Shown here one piece after another: positions 13,561 through 26,321 of a DNA stretch of 64,000 nt (its first letter is position 1; every line of letters starts with the position of its first letter). A model generated the notes under the pieces. That model saw only the letters and a list, made by a program, of their open reading frames with translations. It was not told where the DNA came from and ran no database searches. Source of the DNA: Hyaloscypha bicolor E (lineage: Eukaryota; Ascomycota; Leotiomycetes; Helotiales; Hyaloscyphaceae); contig NW_020194588.1 of the NCBI RefSeq assembly GCF_002865645.1, positions 974,092 to 1,038,091 of the forward strand, in the 5' to 3' direction. Position numbers and translations under genes: made by a program.

Positions 13561-14064
13561 AAAAGACCTAATATATAATGCAAGAGATCTGGTGGATTGA
13601 CAGAGGAGAATTGAAGAGCCTTCAATTTGCTATTCAACCGGTTTAAAGCAAGCTTCACTCCCTCAAACAAGTGTACTTTGGAAGTGTTTTGGGCAGCTTT
13701 TTCGGGGGAGGGGTGGAAGCGGGGTGGTACTGCAGAGTCCGCCCAAATATCACGCAGACATTAAACGGCATCAATTGAATGCCTCAAATGTCGCTGGAAA
13801 GCTTGTTCGTGAACCGGGATAATTAAATCTTCAGTTTTGTAACTTACATGTACACATAGCCTTTCTTCCCCACCGAAACCTCAAGAAACACGCAGCGTTC
13901 TCAATATCCCGTCCGATCCTTATCTTCGGCTTCTAAGAGGATAAGGATAGGTAGTATATATATTAGGACGAGGAGGGACAAGGAAAAATAATCTTCCGCG
14001 AGGATTAGGAGAGACAAGTAATATATTATAAGAGGATAAGGAAGGACTACAAACATGAGATCGG
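13561..14064. other. Intergenic, with a hairpin and purine-rich degenerate repeats
   Basis: No gene seen. An inverted repeat (ATCCTTATC at 13,916-13,924 with GATAAGGAT at 13,940-13,948, 15-nt loop) opens a run of imperfect GAGGA-type repeats, such as GAGGATAAGGA and GAGGACGAGGAGGGACAAGG, extending to about 14,050. Confidence 0.5.
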
Positions 14065-14640
14065 CTACTCTAACAATAGAAACAGCCGAGGCTATTCCCA
14101 ACGTCTAGTACTAATTTCGTAAGGAACTCCTCTCCCGAGAGACTAGAGTGCGAGCATAATATGCGGTTTAGGTATGCTATGCGCGTCTCCCTCCCCATAG
14201 AGGGAGATGGGGTGGAATGGAAGCCCACTTGGGGAAACCTATATGTGGGCGATTGCGTTGCTAAGCACCTCAAGCGAGCTCCCCCGGAGGTGAGGCATTC
14301 TAGGAAGTCTAGAACCGGATGCCGGCTAAGGTGTGAGGCCGGATGGTTTACGTCTTCAAGAGTACCCAACCTCCTCCGGGGAAGGGAGGTCCACTTGATA
14401 TGCCGTTCCCCCGATAGGTATAGGACAGGAGGTCTCTTCGGGGTAGCGTCCACGGGGACCGATCCTGTACCGTCACCTTTTCGTCCGCCTATTCTATCGG
14501 GGGAAGCACGCAATACTACTGGCTTCTCATTTTTCTTGTGTCACTGCGGGACCCGGTCTGCTACATCCTGGGGAGGGCGTAGCGCAGCAGGCAACTGTGC
14601 GGACTGTTGAATGAATCGGTCAGACCGCTTTATAGCCACC
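14065..14640. other. GC-rich segment of unknown nature with several short hairpins
   Basis: This stretch is much richer in G+C than its surroundings and has unmutated CpA/TpG. It contains short self-complementary pieces, for example CTCCCTC...GAGGGAG near 14,189-14,206, and paired GGACAGGA/TCCTGT-type segments around 14,423-14,468. Antiparallel open frames of about 147-149 codons lie on both strands (14,161-14,610 + and 14,070-14,513 -); neither has a recognisable domain. It could be the end of a non-LTR retrotransposon, a SINE-like element or a structured RNA. I cannot decide between these. Confidence 0.35.
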
Positions 14641-14676
14641 TTATGAAGCTGTGTATTCTATGACTAAATCAAGCAA

Positions 14677-15374
14677 TCAATCAGACTGAACCCTAAGTTG
14701 GAAAATATCTCCAGGTTGAGAAGACCCAGTTCGCTGATAAGCAACGTGGCCGCTAAGTCCGAGCCCATCTCTTTCATTCCACCCTGACACCACGTTAACA
14801 ATAGATGCGATGACTGGGAATCCGTTCTCATTTAGTATCGAGACATAGACATCGTTCGCCTGATTAACAATGAAATTGAACACCACACCGTATACTGTTG
14901 CGGATATTTGTTTGTACTCTGGGGGAAGAAAGAAATCGTAAGACCTAATAACCCGTCGATGTAGATTCGGCTCCTCGAACGTAACAGATTTTTTACTAAT
15001 ATTATAGCTTGTTAGTCTAAAATACACCCTTTAAAGGATATAACCTACATAATGTTTTTAGCAAGACTTGTGTCTCCCGAATGAAGATCTCTCTTATTCT
15101 GTGTGATAGGGCCCGAGCAGTAATCGTGGGTGGGATCGTTGAGACACTGGGAACAGAGGCTCTGTTCTATTGCAGAAGTTGCACACGCAGGCCATCCACC
15201 ATCGCAATGGGCACCCCAATACTGACAAGTATCGGCAGCTGCATTGAAATCATAGGCCAAAACGCAGCAAGAAATAATATCCCTTATTGAACTTTTCTTG
15301 TCGAATGCTATAGTTTGCCCAAATGGTAGATAAAACAGGAAAATCAAAGACTGGATATATGCGATTGGCTGCAT
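14677..15374 (-). CDS. Cysteine-rich small secreted protein (two exons), function unknown
   Basis: I do not recognise this protein. Exon 1 is 15,374-15,049 and exon 2 is 14,995-14,677. The 53-nt intron (14,996-15,048) starts GTAGGT, has a perfect ACTAAC branch site and ends ATTAG, and it joins the two frames exactly, giving 214 residues. Without splicing the first frame stops at 15,045. Residues 1 to about 23 look like a signal peptide (hydrophobic core SLIFLFYLPFG). Residues 36-90 hold eight cysteines in the order CC-x12-C-x6-C-x6-C-x9-C-x2-C-x8-C. A Lys-Arg at about 93-94 (QNKRDL) could be a Kex2-type cleavage site before a mostly beta-prone C-terminal half. The gene sits about 100 bp from the border of the 38-kb RIP-mutated block and next to another secreted-protein gene. 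Size, cysteines and location resemble fungal effector candidates, but this is inference. Confidence 0.8.
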
Positions 15375-15480
15375 TATAGGTTGATAAATGTATATATGTT
15401 GAGAAGATATCTGGAAGACGGTAGTGAAAAAGGAAATGCGAGAAGGTGCGTTTTTTCTGCTCTTATACTTTATACTACTA
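15375..15480 (-). promoter_or_regulatory. Short promoter region of the small secreted protein gene
   Basis: On the minus strand a CATATATACATT stretch lies about 15-27 bp upstream of the ATG, and a second TATA-like stretch lies near 15,462. Unmutated sequence ends near 15,540, so the whole upstream control region is short and abuts RIP-affected repeats. Confidence 0.4.
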
Positions 15481-17051
15481 CTAGAATTACACCCTGCCTA
15501 CTATTTTCCGGCCATATTACTCGTAAATAAGTCGAGTCAAAATTATAATAATACGAGATCCTTTAATTAAATAATATTACAAGCTTTCAAATTACAATTA
15601 TATTAAATTAATCTAAATTTATATAAGAATTTAGCGAATATATTTAAGTTTAAATAATAAGAGTTTTAATATTTCTTTAATTTTAGTAAGGTTTAATTCT
15701 AATATAATATAATAAATATATAAGTTAAAGTTATTTATTTAATATATTTATAAGTTAATATAAATAATTACTTATATTATTAGTCTTTTTTTTAATGAAT
15801 TAAAACTATATAATTTTTATTATTTTAAAATTAGGGTTTCTAATTAATAAATTAGACTTCTTATTTAAATTTGATTAATTAATTACTTGTATTAATATAT
15901 TACAAGAAATAAGTAATATATTAGAATTTAATTATTTATAAAATAACTAATATATTAAATAATTTAAATAATTATAATTATTAGCCAGTAATTAAATTGA
16001 ATTAAATCAGAATTATAATAATTAAATTATAATTAATTACTTTAATTTTTTTTAATATATTAAAAATAACTAAATATAAAAAAGTAAAGTCTAAAAATAA
16101 AAGAAAAAGTATTTAAAATAAGAGTCTTTATTTCTATTATCTATTAATAATATTAATAATACCGAGCCTGCTTTCTTTAATATATTATAAATCAATTAAT
16201 AAATTAATTAATAAATTAAAAGTAATTAAAATAATAATATATTAGTGAACTTAATAAGTTAAATAAGTAATATATAATAAATAAAAATAAAAACCCCTAA
16301 ATTAGAAATTAAATCTAATATTAAAAGAACTAGTAAACTAATATTAATTTAATAATAATTAATTTTAAAGGAAATAAAATTAAGTTATATATAAATAATA
16401 AATATTATATATAATAATAATTTAAATTAAAGAATTTCAACTTTTTTAATAAGTTATATATATATAAATAGAACTCGAAATTAAGTTAATTTTAAATAAG
16501 AAAATTATTATTAAAATATTTAAACTTTTAAGAAAGATTTATTAAATAAATTTTATATAATATATTAATAATTCTAATAATAATTTTTTAGTTTATATAT
16601 TAAATTAAATAATTTTTTATATAATTTATAAACTATATTAAACTTTATAATTATATAAAGTTATATTATAAATTAAAACGTGAATTTAATAATTCTTTTT
16701 TTAAAAAGGCTTATTTAATATTAAAAATAAAAATATTAAGAATTATAAAGTATTAATTTAATTATTAAATATTAATTTAATTACTAAATATTAATTTAAT
16801 TATTAAATATTAATTTAATTACTAAATATTAATTTAATTATTAAATATTAATTTAATTACTAAATTAATTATTATATTAAAAACTATATATTAAATATTA
16901 AGTAAATAAATTAAAAAGCTTATTATAAAGCTTTAAAAAATATTAAAATAAAAAGTAAAGCTATATTTAAAAAAGAATTAAATATAAGATAATATATAAA
17001 TTCTTAACTTTAATATTAATATATAATTTAATATATTATAAATATTATAGC
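15481..17051. other. AT-rich RIP-type sequence, no gene
   Basis: Start of the long AT-rich block. No protein relic recognised. It contains the 19-bp tandem array described separately. Confidence 0.5.
16751..16865. repeat. 19-bp tandem repeat, about six copies
   Basis: The unit is TATTAATTTAATTAYTAAA. Copies alternate strictly between T and C at the Y position, so the true higher-order unit is 38 bp. Confidence 0.85.
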
Positions 17052-17371
17052 CCTATAAAGAAAGTCTATAGACAAGGCACTTATAGAAGAACTATTTATT
17101 TAGAAAACTAAGCTAAAAAAGAAAAGAAGCCTCAAATTAAGGTTCTTTAAATATTTATAGTTCTTTATTTATAGCTTAGTCTAATAGAGCTTAGTATTCT
17201 AAATTTCCTAAAATATAGCTTTTTTTTAGTAATATAATTATATTATATATAATTATTAAATAACTATAAATATTTAAATATTTAAATAATTATAAATATT
17301 CAAATATTTAAATATTTATAAATATTTAAATATTTAAATACTTAAATATTATATTAGATAAAATATAGAAT
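17052..17371. repeat. LTR-like repeat, copy 1 (partner at 52,733-53,008)
   Basis: Direct repeat of 52,733-53,008, sharing the order of segments from AAGGCA/ACTTATAGAAGAAC through AGCTTAGTCTAATAGA to a terminal run of TAAATATTTAAATA motifs. The right half is full of short ATATTTAAAT repeats. Both copies are in the same orientation and probably represent LTRs of one old element that flank about 35 kb of nested insertions. Confidence 0.65.
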
Positions 17372-18894
17372 TATAATATTACTTTTCTTTTTAAAAAAAA
17401 GCTTATTTTTAAATAAATAGATATTATAGAATTATTATTCAAATTATTATAGTTCTTTATTTCGTTTTTCTAGGCTTATATTTAGTTAATTAGTCTTTTT
17501 AATAAATCTAGTTATTATTAATTAGCTAAGTAATAGTTTTATAACTTATAAAAAAAGTATTTTAAATTAGAGGCCAAATACTAATTAAAATCTTTATTAT
17601 ATCTAATTTAACTAACTTTATATAAAAGCTTATTTTGCTTTATTTTTAATATTAAAACGTTTTATATTTTATATTTATAATTTATTATAACTTGAATTAG
17701 TAATAATAATTTATTTTTCTGGCTAAATAATAAATTATTAATAGCCTTATATAAATAATTAAAAGAAAATATATTATAAATCTTAATATTTTTAAATAAT
17801 TTAATTTTATAAAAGTTATTAATTTAATATAGAATTAAATAAAGCCCGGCTATTTAATAATTTAGCTTATAGCTAAAGTATTTTATTTTCTATTTCTTTA
17901 TTAATATATATATTTTATTTCTTATTTTAAAGTTTATAAAATAATATTTAATATTAGTATATTTTTTTATTTTTTTATTATATTTTTTATATTATTTTTA
18001 TTTCTTTTTATAATATCCTCTATTTATCTAGTAATTTATTAAGCTTTTATTATATTTAGCTTGTCTTAAAATATAATTATTAGAATAAACTAGTTAAAAA
18101 AGATTTATAAAAGCTTATTATTAAGAAATTTATATAAAAATATACTAATAAAGCTATATAAGAAAATAAATTAAATATAATTAATTATTAATAAATATTT
18201 ATTCTAGTTATTTTAGTAATATATAATATATAAATATAATTATTAATTAATATATTAGTTTATAATTTTTATTTATTTATTAGTTTATAAGTAATATATT
18301 ATTAATAGCTTTAGCTTTATATCTAGAATTCTATTAAACTTCTTTTAGAATACTAATATAAATTATGAATTATAATCGGAAATAATAGAAACTAGAAAAC
18401 TATAATAATAATAAATAGTTTAAAGATATATTTTTATTATATTTTTTATTATAATTATTTTATAATAAAATATAAAAATGGCTTATTTATTTAATTAGTT
18501 AATTATAATATATATAATATTATAGCCGGATTTTAAACTAGATATTAACTTGAAATCTATTATAATATATTACTATAAATAATCCGGAATTAGTAAAAAA
18601 TAAAATAAATAAGAAATCTTATTTTTTAGTATATTTATTTATTTATATAATTAGTAAATATATATATATATTAAATGATATTATATTATATATTTTTCTA
18701 ATAATACTATAGTTATAATAGTTTATATATCTTATTTTTATTAAAATATATTATTAAGACTTAATTATAAGTTTTATAAATTAGATTTATATATAACTAT
18801 TTACTAAATACTATAAAATATTTATAATATAATAGTAATCTATTTTCTATTATAAAGTTAGTATTATTTTATTTAGCTTGCTTATAGAAGATAT
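17372..18894 (-). mobile_element. Gypsy integrase fragment of an older interrupted element
   Basis: On the minus strand around 18,000-18,500 a decayed integrase C-terminal core can be read through stops (a KAKAINNILLINQQ-type segment aligning with the HPQTDGQTE region of gypsy integrases). The sequence is cut off at 18,895 by the LTR of the next element. A matching minus-strand reverse transcriptase fragment reappears at 41,600-42,200, so these may be halves of one element. Confidence 0.5.
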
Positions 18895-19222
18895 TATAAA
18901 TATAAGATTTAGGGCCTGAAAAGTAAAATTAAACTATCTCTATTTTAATAATTTAAAGCTAAAGAAAAAAAGAAAATCTCGAAAAAGCCTCGAATCTAAA
19001 TAATTACAAGCTATATATAGGCCTATATATTAGTTTAAGCTCGTAATATATAACTTTATATATAATTATTAGATAATTATAAATACTTAAATACTAGATA
19101 TTTAGTTACTAGAAATCTAGATATTAGATATTTAAATACTAGAATATTCTAACTTTAACTTTATATATCTAGCTAATTCTAGTTTAATTTCTACTAGTAC
19201 TATATATTATAATAATTATAAT
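18895..19222 (-). repeat. 3' LTR of the 18.9-25.4 kb gypsy element
   Basis: About 328 bp, matching 24,790-25,013 plus 25,299-25,409. Both carry CCTCGAATCTAAATAATTAC and a run of ATTTAAATACTAGATATTTAG-like repeats. Confidence 0.75.
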
Positions 19223-22200
19223 ATTACCTTTTCTCTTAAAATAAGCTCGTTTTCAAGCTTTAAAAGTTCCTATTAAATTCTCAAGTTATAAGTTATATAT
19301 TAAAGGCTAGAGGCCTTTTATATATAACTTAAAGAATTTCTATTTATATTATATAATTCTAGTAATATATTATTCTTAATATAGTCTAATTAATAAAAAA
19401 GATTATATAGTAATTCTAGCTATTCGGGATTCTTATTATAAAAGCTCTAAAAAGCCAGAATATTATTATTTAATAAAAATACAGAATATTATTCCGGATC
19501 TGAATTCTATTCTTTTTATTAGACTCGGTATTTTAGCTTTCTATAAAGTAGCTTTATTACTAGTATTTTTTAAACTTTATATTTTATTTCCCTATTTTAT
19601 AATTCTAATAATAAAAGCTTCGGATTTACTTATCCGGAAAGGAAATTATCTAAATCTTTATATAGCTTTTCTATATAAAATACCGGAGATATTTTAATTA
19701 ATTCTAAAAGCTTAAGCCTAAAGAAATATTTTATTTATTTCAGGATTTCATATAGTTCTTTTATTTAGTAGGCTAATTTATAGCTTATATAATTATTTTT
19801 CTAATATTTAGTAATAATTTATATCTTATTTCTTATTCTGAAATTTTCTAGTTAATAATACTTATTAGCTTAAATAATATAATATTCTTATATTTATATT
19901 ATATTTTCTTATTTTCTTTACTATAATTTATAGAGCTATATTACTAGAGTTTTTATCTTTTATTTATTTAGCTCTTTTTTCGGGATATTTAATTATATTT
20001 AGGTTTTCTAATTAAATAATATCTATAGTTTATAGCCTTTTTCTATAAGAAATAAAAACTAGCCTATAATCTTATAAACTAGAACTATTTACTAGTAATT
20101 AATTATTACTATTTATTTATTCTAATTATTCTAATAATAGTTTATATAAAAATATAGCTATTAGTTAAAATACTAGTTAATAATTTCTATCTAGTTATTA
20201 GTTTAGAAATAGTTAGTAATTAATAATTTAAGCTTTATACTAATATATTTATAGAACTTATTTTAGAAATCTAATATAAACTAGAGCTTTTAATTAGATA
20301 TTATAGTTTCCGGAATATTAATATAATAGATTATATAAATAAGAAAAAAGAGTACTAATTCTTTAGCTATAATTATATCTTAAACGGGAATTATAATAGA
20401 ATACTTATTTAAGTAATTTATAAAGATTATTACTATATTATATTTATTTTTATTTTCTAGGCATTTCTTGAAATTTATTAATATATATTATTAGAGATAA
20501 TTAAAAACTAATAATAAATATAAGAGATTTGGCTTTTTATTTCTAGAAATATAGAAATATTAATAAATATAATAGTTATTCCTATATTAATTAATATTTG
20601 TTTTCTAGTTTAGCTAATAATAGTAAATTTAAAGAAACTATTAAAGCTTGACTTTTTCTAAATATTTTATTAGAAGCTATATATATATTTTCTAAATAAA
20701 AGTAATATATAAGAATATCTTAGGTATTATTATATTATTAGATATAAATAATTTATTATATTATAAAAAAAGACTATTTTATAATATTTAAGTATCTTTC
20801 TTCTTATTTCTTGCCTTATTCTATAGCTTTTTTAGTTCTAGTAACTTTCGGTTTTTATTTAATAGCTTATTTATAAGCTAGATACTATTATACTAGATTT
20901 CTTTTTAAGCCGGATTTACTAAAGCCTTAATTAGAGCTAACTAGAAATCCCGTATAATATTATTATTAACCTTTTATTATAGGAGAAGAACTTGAATTTA
21001 GTAAGCTATTATTATTTTATTCTAAATAATTATATTTTTATACTTTTTATTTAGGGTATCTTTTTATTTATTTAATTTACTTGCCTAATATATAGGCTTA
21101 AAATAATAATAGAAAAGATATTTTATCTAGTAAACTTATTTTATTAAAAGCTTTTTTATAGTTATAAAGTATTTGAGAGTTTAGTAATCTAAATAAATTA
21201 TAAAAAATGCCTTTTATAGTCTTTTTAGTTCCGTTTATTATTTAATTAAAAAGAAAATAATAGCAAGTATCTCTTTATTATAAATATTATAATTTAGCTC
21301 TATTAGCTATATAGTTTTAGAAAAGAATATTACTAGATACTAAAGTTCTATCTAAGGATTTTATTATAAGAGAATACTAGTTATAACTTTATTTAATATA
21401 TTTATTTTAATTATAATAAAAAGAGTAGAATTATAATAGTATAGAATTAGTACTAAAAATATAGCTTGCTTTAGCTTAGTAAAACCTTTTTAATACTAAT
21501 TCATTTATTTATACGGAATTTCTTTATATATTAAAGCTATTAGGGGCTTTGCTATATAGTTATATTTCGTAATAAAATATTAATAAAAGTTATAAAAGTC
21601 TAGAAAGCCTTATATTTCCTTAACTATTATTAGTAATTACTAGTTTTTAATAATTACTATTTTATTCGGGTTTATTTTAATATTTATTATAGAAATAATA
21701 AAGCCTAGATACTTTATATAAATAACCTTAAACTCTAATTTCTTAATATTTATTTAAAAGCTAGTATTTTATAATTACTAAAGAATATTTTATATATAGT
21801 CTTTATATTTAAAGGAATTATCTAAATAAATTAGAATATTATTTAGATAAGTTATATAAAAAAATATTAAAGTAATTAAAAAGAAGATTATTTATATATC
21901 TCTAATATATAATAGAGCTATTAGTTAGCCCTTTTTAAAGAACTTTATATTTATAGGCTTTATATCTTATATAAAATATTATAAGTTCTTTGAATTTTGA
22001 ATTTATTCGAATCTAATAAAATATTTACTAAATATCTAGCTTTATATAAACCTTAGCTTAAACTAGCTATATAAGAGTTTTATAAATAAGGAAAAAAGAA
22101 TAATAATTCTTTTATATTAAATTATTTAGTTTATAGTAATTAATATAGAATTAGAGAGTTCTATTAGCCTTTTTTATAAAAAGAATCAGAAATATAAAAG

Positions 22201-24789
22201 AGAACTAACTTGGCTTAATAAAGCTCTATTAGAGATTTTCTTTAAGGAAATACTTGATCTCTTATAGCTTATAGATTAATTATTAATAAAGCGGGAAATA
22301 CTTTAGACTTTCCGGGCTTTTAAAATTATTAATCTGAATTTTATAATTATATAGCTAATATAGAAATAAAATATTTAATATTTTCTTTAAAAAGATATCT
22401 ATAAAGTCCTTAAACTTCTTTAATAAAACTCTTATTAGCTATTATAGCTCTATTTCTTCTAGCTATTACTTGCCCGAAATAAACTTATTTTCTTATTATA
22501 ATTCTAGCTCTTTATTAATCTCGAAAAATAATATTTTAAAGAAAAGATTCTTTTTCTTTTATAGGTTTATCTAGAAAGTAGCTAATAAAATACCTATAAT
22601 ATTAATTATAGGCTTTAATTAGCTTTTATAGCTTTTCTTTAGATAATATAGTTTTAATATTTCTATTTCTAGCTTAGAAAAACTTCTATATTTCTTAAGG
22701 CCATTTATATTTCTTTATAGAATTAAGCTTAATTCTTTTATTATATATAGCTTTTTAAGCCGGGTTTACTAAAAGAATTAAGGAATTTCCTTTTTATAAT
22801 TTGAGGTTTCTAAAACTTATTTATAGCTATAGCTTTATTCTTTTTATTTATATTTTCTTAATATTAGTTACTTTTCTTAGATTTTAAGTTCTTATATATA
22901 ATAATTAAAATCTTATTCTAATTTTTCTTTCTAGGCTAATTATATAACTAAATTAATCTTTTATTCTTATAATTAATTAGAATACTAATATTTATAAACT
23001 ATTATTATTCCAAAATTATATTATATTTATCTAGTTCTATAACTAATATAAATACTAGAACTTTTCGTTTATTAATTTAGAATATAAGCTTAATATAATA
23101 AATAATAGGCGCGGCCTATTTATTATTAAATCCTTTTATATTATAGAATAATATTAATTAAATAGACTTAATATCTGGAAATTATTTAATTATTTTTATA
23201 AATTTAATATTAATAAAAGTATATTTATTTATTTCGATATTAATAAAAAAAGAAGTTTTAATATCTAATTTATTATTACTAATTATATAAGGAAATATAA
23301 ATACTTTATTTTTAAATAGCTAGTTTAAATTAACTTTTATAATATTAATATAATATAGCCCTAAAAAGAAAACTTCTTTTAGGGGTTTTTATTTTTCTAA
23401 TATATATTCTCGAATGGCTTATTTATAATAAGTACTACTAGCTTAGCTATTAAAATTTGCTTTATATATTTTATTTTAAGCTCTAGATAATTTCTAAATA
23501 TATAACTAAATCTATTATAATTATAGTATTTAAAATTAAAGAATTCGGGGTTTAGAATAATAGGCTTATTTATTACTAGAGTCTTAGAAATAGGCTTTAT
23601 ATAAGAGGCACTTCCTAAGCTTGGCTTATTTATATCTTTATTAACTTTTTTAGATATTTGGTTTTTCTTTTTATAGTAAATTCGGATTTACTAGTTATTT
23701 ATAATATAATATAAATAATAGAATTATTATAGTATATAGCTATAGTTTCTTAAAACTTTTAGGTAAGCTTATTATTTAGATTATTTTTAAGGTTCTATAA
23801 ATTAATATTTCTATTTATTATATATTTTAGAAATAATATATAGAACTTCTAAAAAATCTAGCTCTTTTTTATAAATAGTTTCTTAAATACTTGCCGAGTA
23901 TTATATTTCTTATTTAGGTTATTATATAGCTTTTCTAAATAAATATATAGTTCTCTAATAGTTTTAAATATATATATTAACTATTCTAATTCAGATAAAA
24001 AGAGATTAATATAAAAGTATAATTATTTATATAGCCGAATATATAAATAATCTTAAAGTTCTCTATCTAATAAATATTAGAATTACTATAAAGTTTATTT
24101 TTAATCTAAATTAACTAATTATTAAAAGTAATACTATCTTTAGTTATATTTTTAAAAATAGAAGAATTAAAAAGTTTAACTAAATATCTATTTTCTAAAA
24201 TAGAGAAACTAGTTATTCTAATAGGCTATATAATAAGCTTTTTAATAATAGCTTTATTTTTTTATAAGGCTTATTTAGTTTCTTTTAATTAATTATAATA
24301 ATTCTTACTATAGGCAAGAATATTATATATTTTTAGAATTAGCTTAATAATTTCTTTATATAAAGTTTTAGAATTCCGAAATAACTCTTAATATTTTATT
24401 TTTAATAAAATAGATTTCTTTTATTTTTTTATTTTCTAAAAAAGAATATTTCTTCTATTATAAATATTAATAGAATATTTAAATATTTTAGAAGACTTAA
24501 TAAAAGACTCTAATTTATTTTCTAGTAATATACTAGTAATATCTTATACTATAGCTCTTTCTAACTTGCCTAATTATTTTAGAACTTGCTTTCTTATATC
24601 TTTTTTACTAAAGAAATTACTAGCCTATTTATTTGCCTGGCTAATTTAAAGCTTTCTTTTATTTTAATATTAGTTAACTAATATAAAAACAGCTATAGTA
24701 TATTATATTTATATCTATTAAAAACCGATTAAATAAGTAATATTTAAATCCTCTATAGAATTAAGGAATAAATAAGCTTTAAATTATAT

Positions 24790-25409
24790 TATAAATATAA
24801 GATCTAAAGTCTAGAAAATAGAATTAGATTATTTCTATTTTAATAATTCAAAGCTAAAAAAAAGAAGAGAATCTCGAAAGAGCCTCGAATCTAAATAATT
24901 ACAAGCTATATACGGGCCTATATATTAGCTTAAGCTTATAATATATAACCTTATATATAATTATTATATAATTATAAATATTTAAATATTAGATATTTAG
25001 CTATTAGATATTATAGAAAAGAAACTATAATAAGACAAAAACCTATATAAAGTATACTAGAATATAAAATATAATTTAATAATAAAATATAAATAGTAAA
25101 GTATAAATAGTATATAAAATATAAAAGCTTAATTAATTAAATATAAAAAAGAAATTCTTATTTAGAATTATAGAAAAGCTAGTTTTTTTATATAATTTCT
25201 ATAAGTTATATATAAAAGGCTCTAGTTTTTATTATATAACTAAAATATTAAAACTATTAAAATAAAGCAATTTTAATAAAATATAACTTATTATATTATA
25301 ATATTTAGATATTAAATATTTAGATACTAAAATATTCTAATTTCGATTTTATATATCTAGCTAGTTCTAGTCTAATTTCTACTAGTATTATATATTATAA
25401 TAACTATAA
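24790..25409 (-). repeat. 5' LTR of the gypsy element, split by a solo LTR
   Basis: Removing the 280-bp insertion and one 5-bp target copy leaves about 335 bp, which matches the left LTR in length and order of motifs. Confidence 0.75.
25014..25293 (-). repeat. Solo LTR nested in a gypsy LTR, with 5-bp target duplication
   Basis: A RIP-mutated copy of the LTR family seen at 10,300-10,594 (inverted) and 63,538-63,831 (same orientation). It begins TAGAAAAGAAACTATAATAAG, the fully G-to-A-shifted version of the TGGGAGGGAAACTG start seen at 63,538. It is flanked by the identical 5-bp repeat TATTA at 25,009-25,013 and 25,294-25,298. No internal sequence remains, so it arose by LTR-LTR recombination. 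Confidence 0.85.
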
Positions 25410-25554
25410 TTAAAGGCTTATAAAAAGAAAACTTTATAGTTATTTTATTAAAATTATTATTATTTTAGAAAAAAGAAAAAGAATTAATTTTAATATTAAG
25501 ATTCTAAAATACTTTTAGATTAATTTAATTTTAAAAGAAAAAAACTTTAATATA

Positions 25555-25835
25555 ATATTTCTATTAATATAGCTATTTTTTTAAAGTTATATATATAGTT
25601 ATAGAACTCGAAAAACAAAATATAAATAATAAAATATAAAATATAGAATATAGAATACGAAATATAGTTATATAACCTTATATTCTATAAATAACTTAAC
25701 TAATAAACTAGTTTCTATTAGGCTTAATAAATTTAGAAGTTATATATTAATATTATAATATTATAATTTTTATTTCTAAATATTAACTATTTTATAATTA
25801 TATAATAGTATTATATATTTCTAGTAAACTAATAT
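25555..25835 (+). repeat. Copia copy A 5' LTR
   Basis: Matches 29,790-30,060 directly and 30,935-31,215, 35,180-35,455 and 41,285-41,590 in inverted orientation. Shared landmarks are the AACTAATAAACTAG stretch and the ATATATAGTTATAGAACTCG stretch. Confidence 0.75.
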
Positions 25836-26321
25836 TAATTAATTAATATTTATAAATTAGAAATAGAATAATTATATTAAAAAAATATCTAATAGCCTTT
25901 AGTAATATTAATCTAGCTATATTAAAAAAGGGAATTTACTTATTAATTCTATAAAAAAGCATTTAGTAATCTAAGGAAAAAAACTTTAGTTTTTACTAAT
26001 TAATAAATAGTTAGATATTTAATTATTTATCTATTTATTTAATTTTTATTATTTTTTAAAATTAACTTCTTTTAGTTCTAAGACTACTTTCTTAGAAACT
26101 ATTTTATTTATTTATATAATACCTGAATTTATAAATCTCGCTCTCTAAAATATATATCCTATATATATCCTTAAAGCTCTTTAATTATAACTTCGATTTT
26201 ACTATTAAATCGAGTTTCTCGAGCTTTAAATTCTCTCGGAATTATAATATTTTATTTCCTAAATTTCTTATTATAAACGAAATATTTAAGAATAAAATAT
26301 TTATTTTAATACTTTAAATAT

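Larger units (their letters stand above)
18895..25409 (-). mobile_element. Ty3/gypsy retrotransposon with both LTRs, RIP-inactivated
   Basis: The element is bounded by similar direct repeats (18,895-19,222 and 24,790-25,409). The minus strand between them reads as a gypsy polyprotein. Reverse transcriptase is clear at about 21,560-22,400: NILIYLD near 21,830 corresponds to the DDILIYS box with both Asp positions altered, and KYLGFII near 21,695 is followed by a region matching the gypsy QGFLGFxNFYRRFI motif. RNase H should lie at about 21,000-21,500 and integrase at about 19,600-20,800; gag would lie near 23,000-24,700. All frames are full of TAG/TAA. Because the gene runs right to left, the right LTR is the 5' LTR. 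A solo LTR of another family sits inside it. Confidence 0.8.

Noticed and set aside
14070..14610. Antiparallel frames of 147 and 149 codons as protein genes
   Set aside because: Both cover the same hairpin-rich segment, with odd composition and no family resemblance; neither could be preferred.
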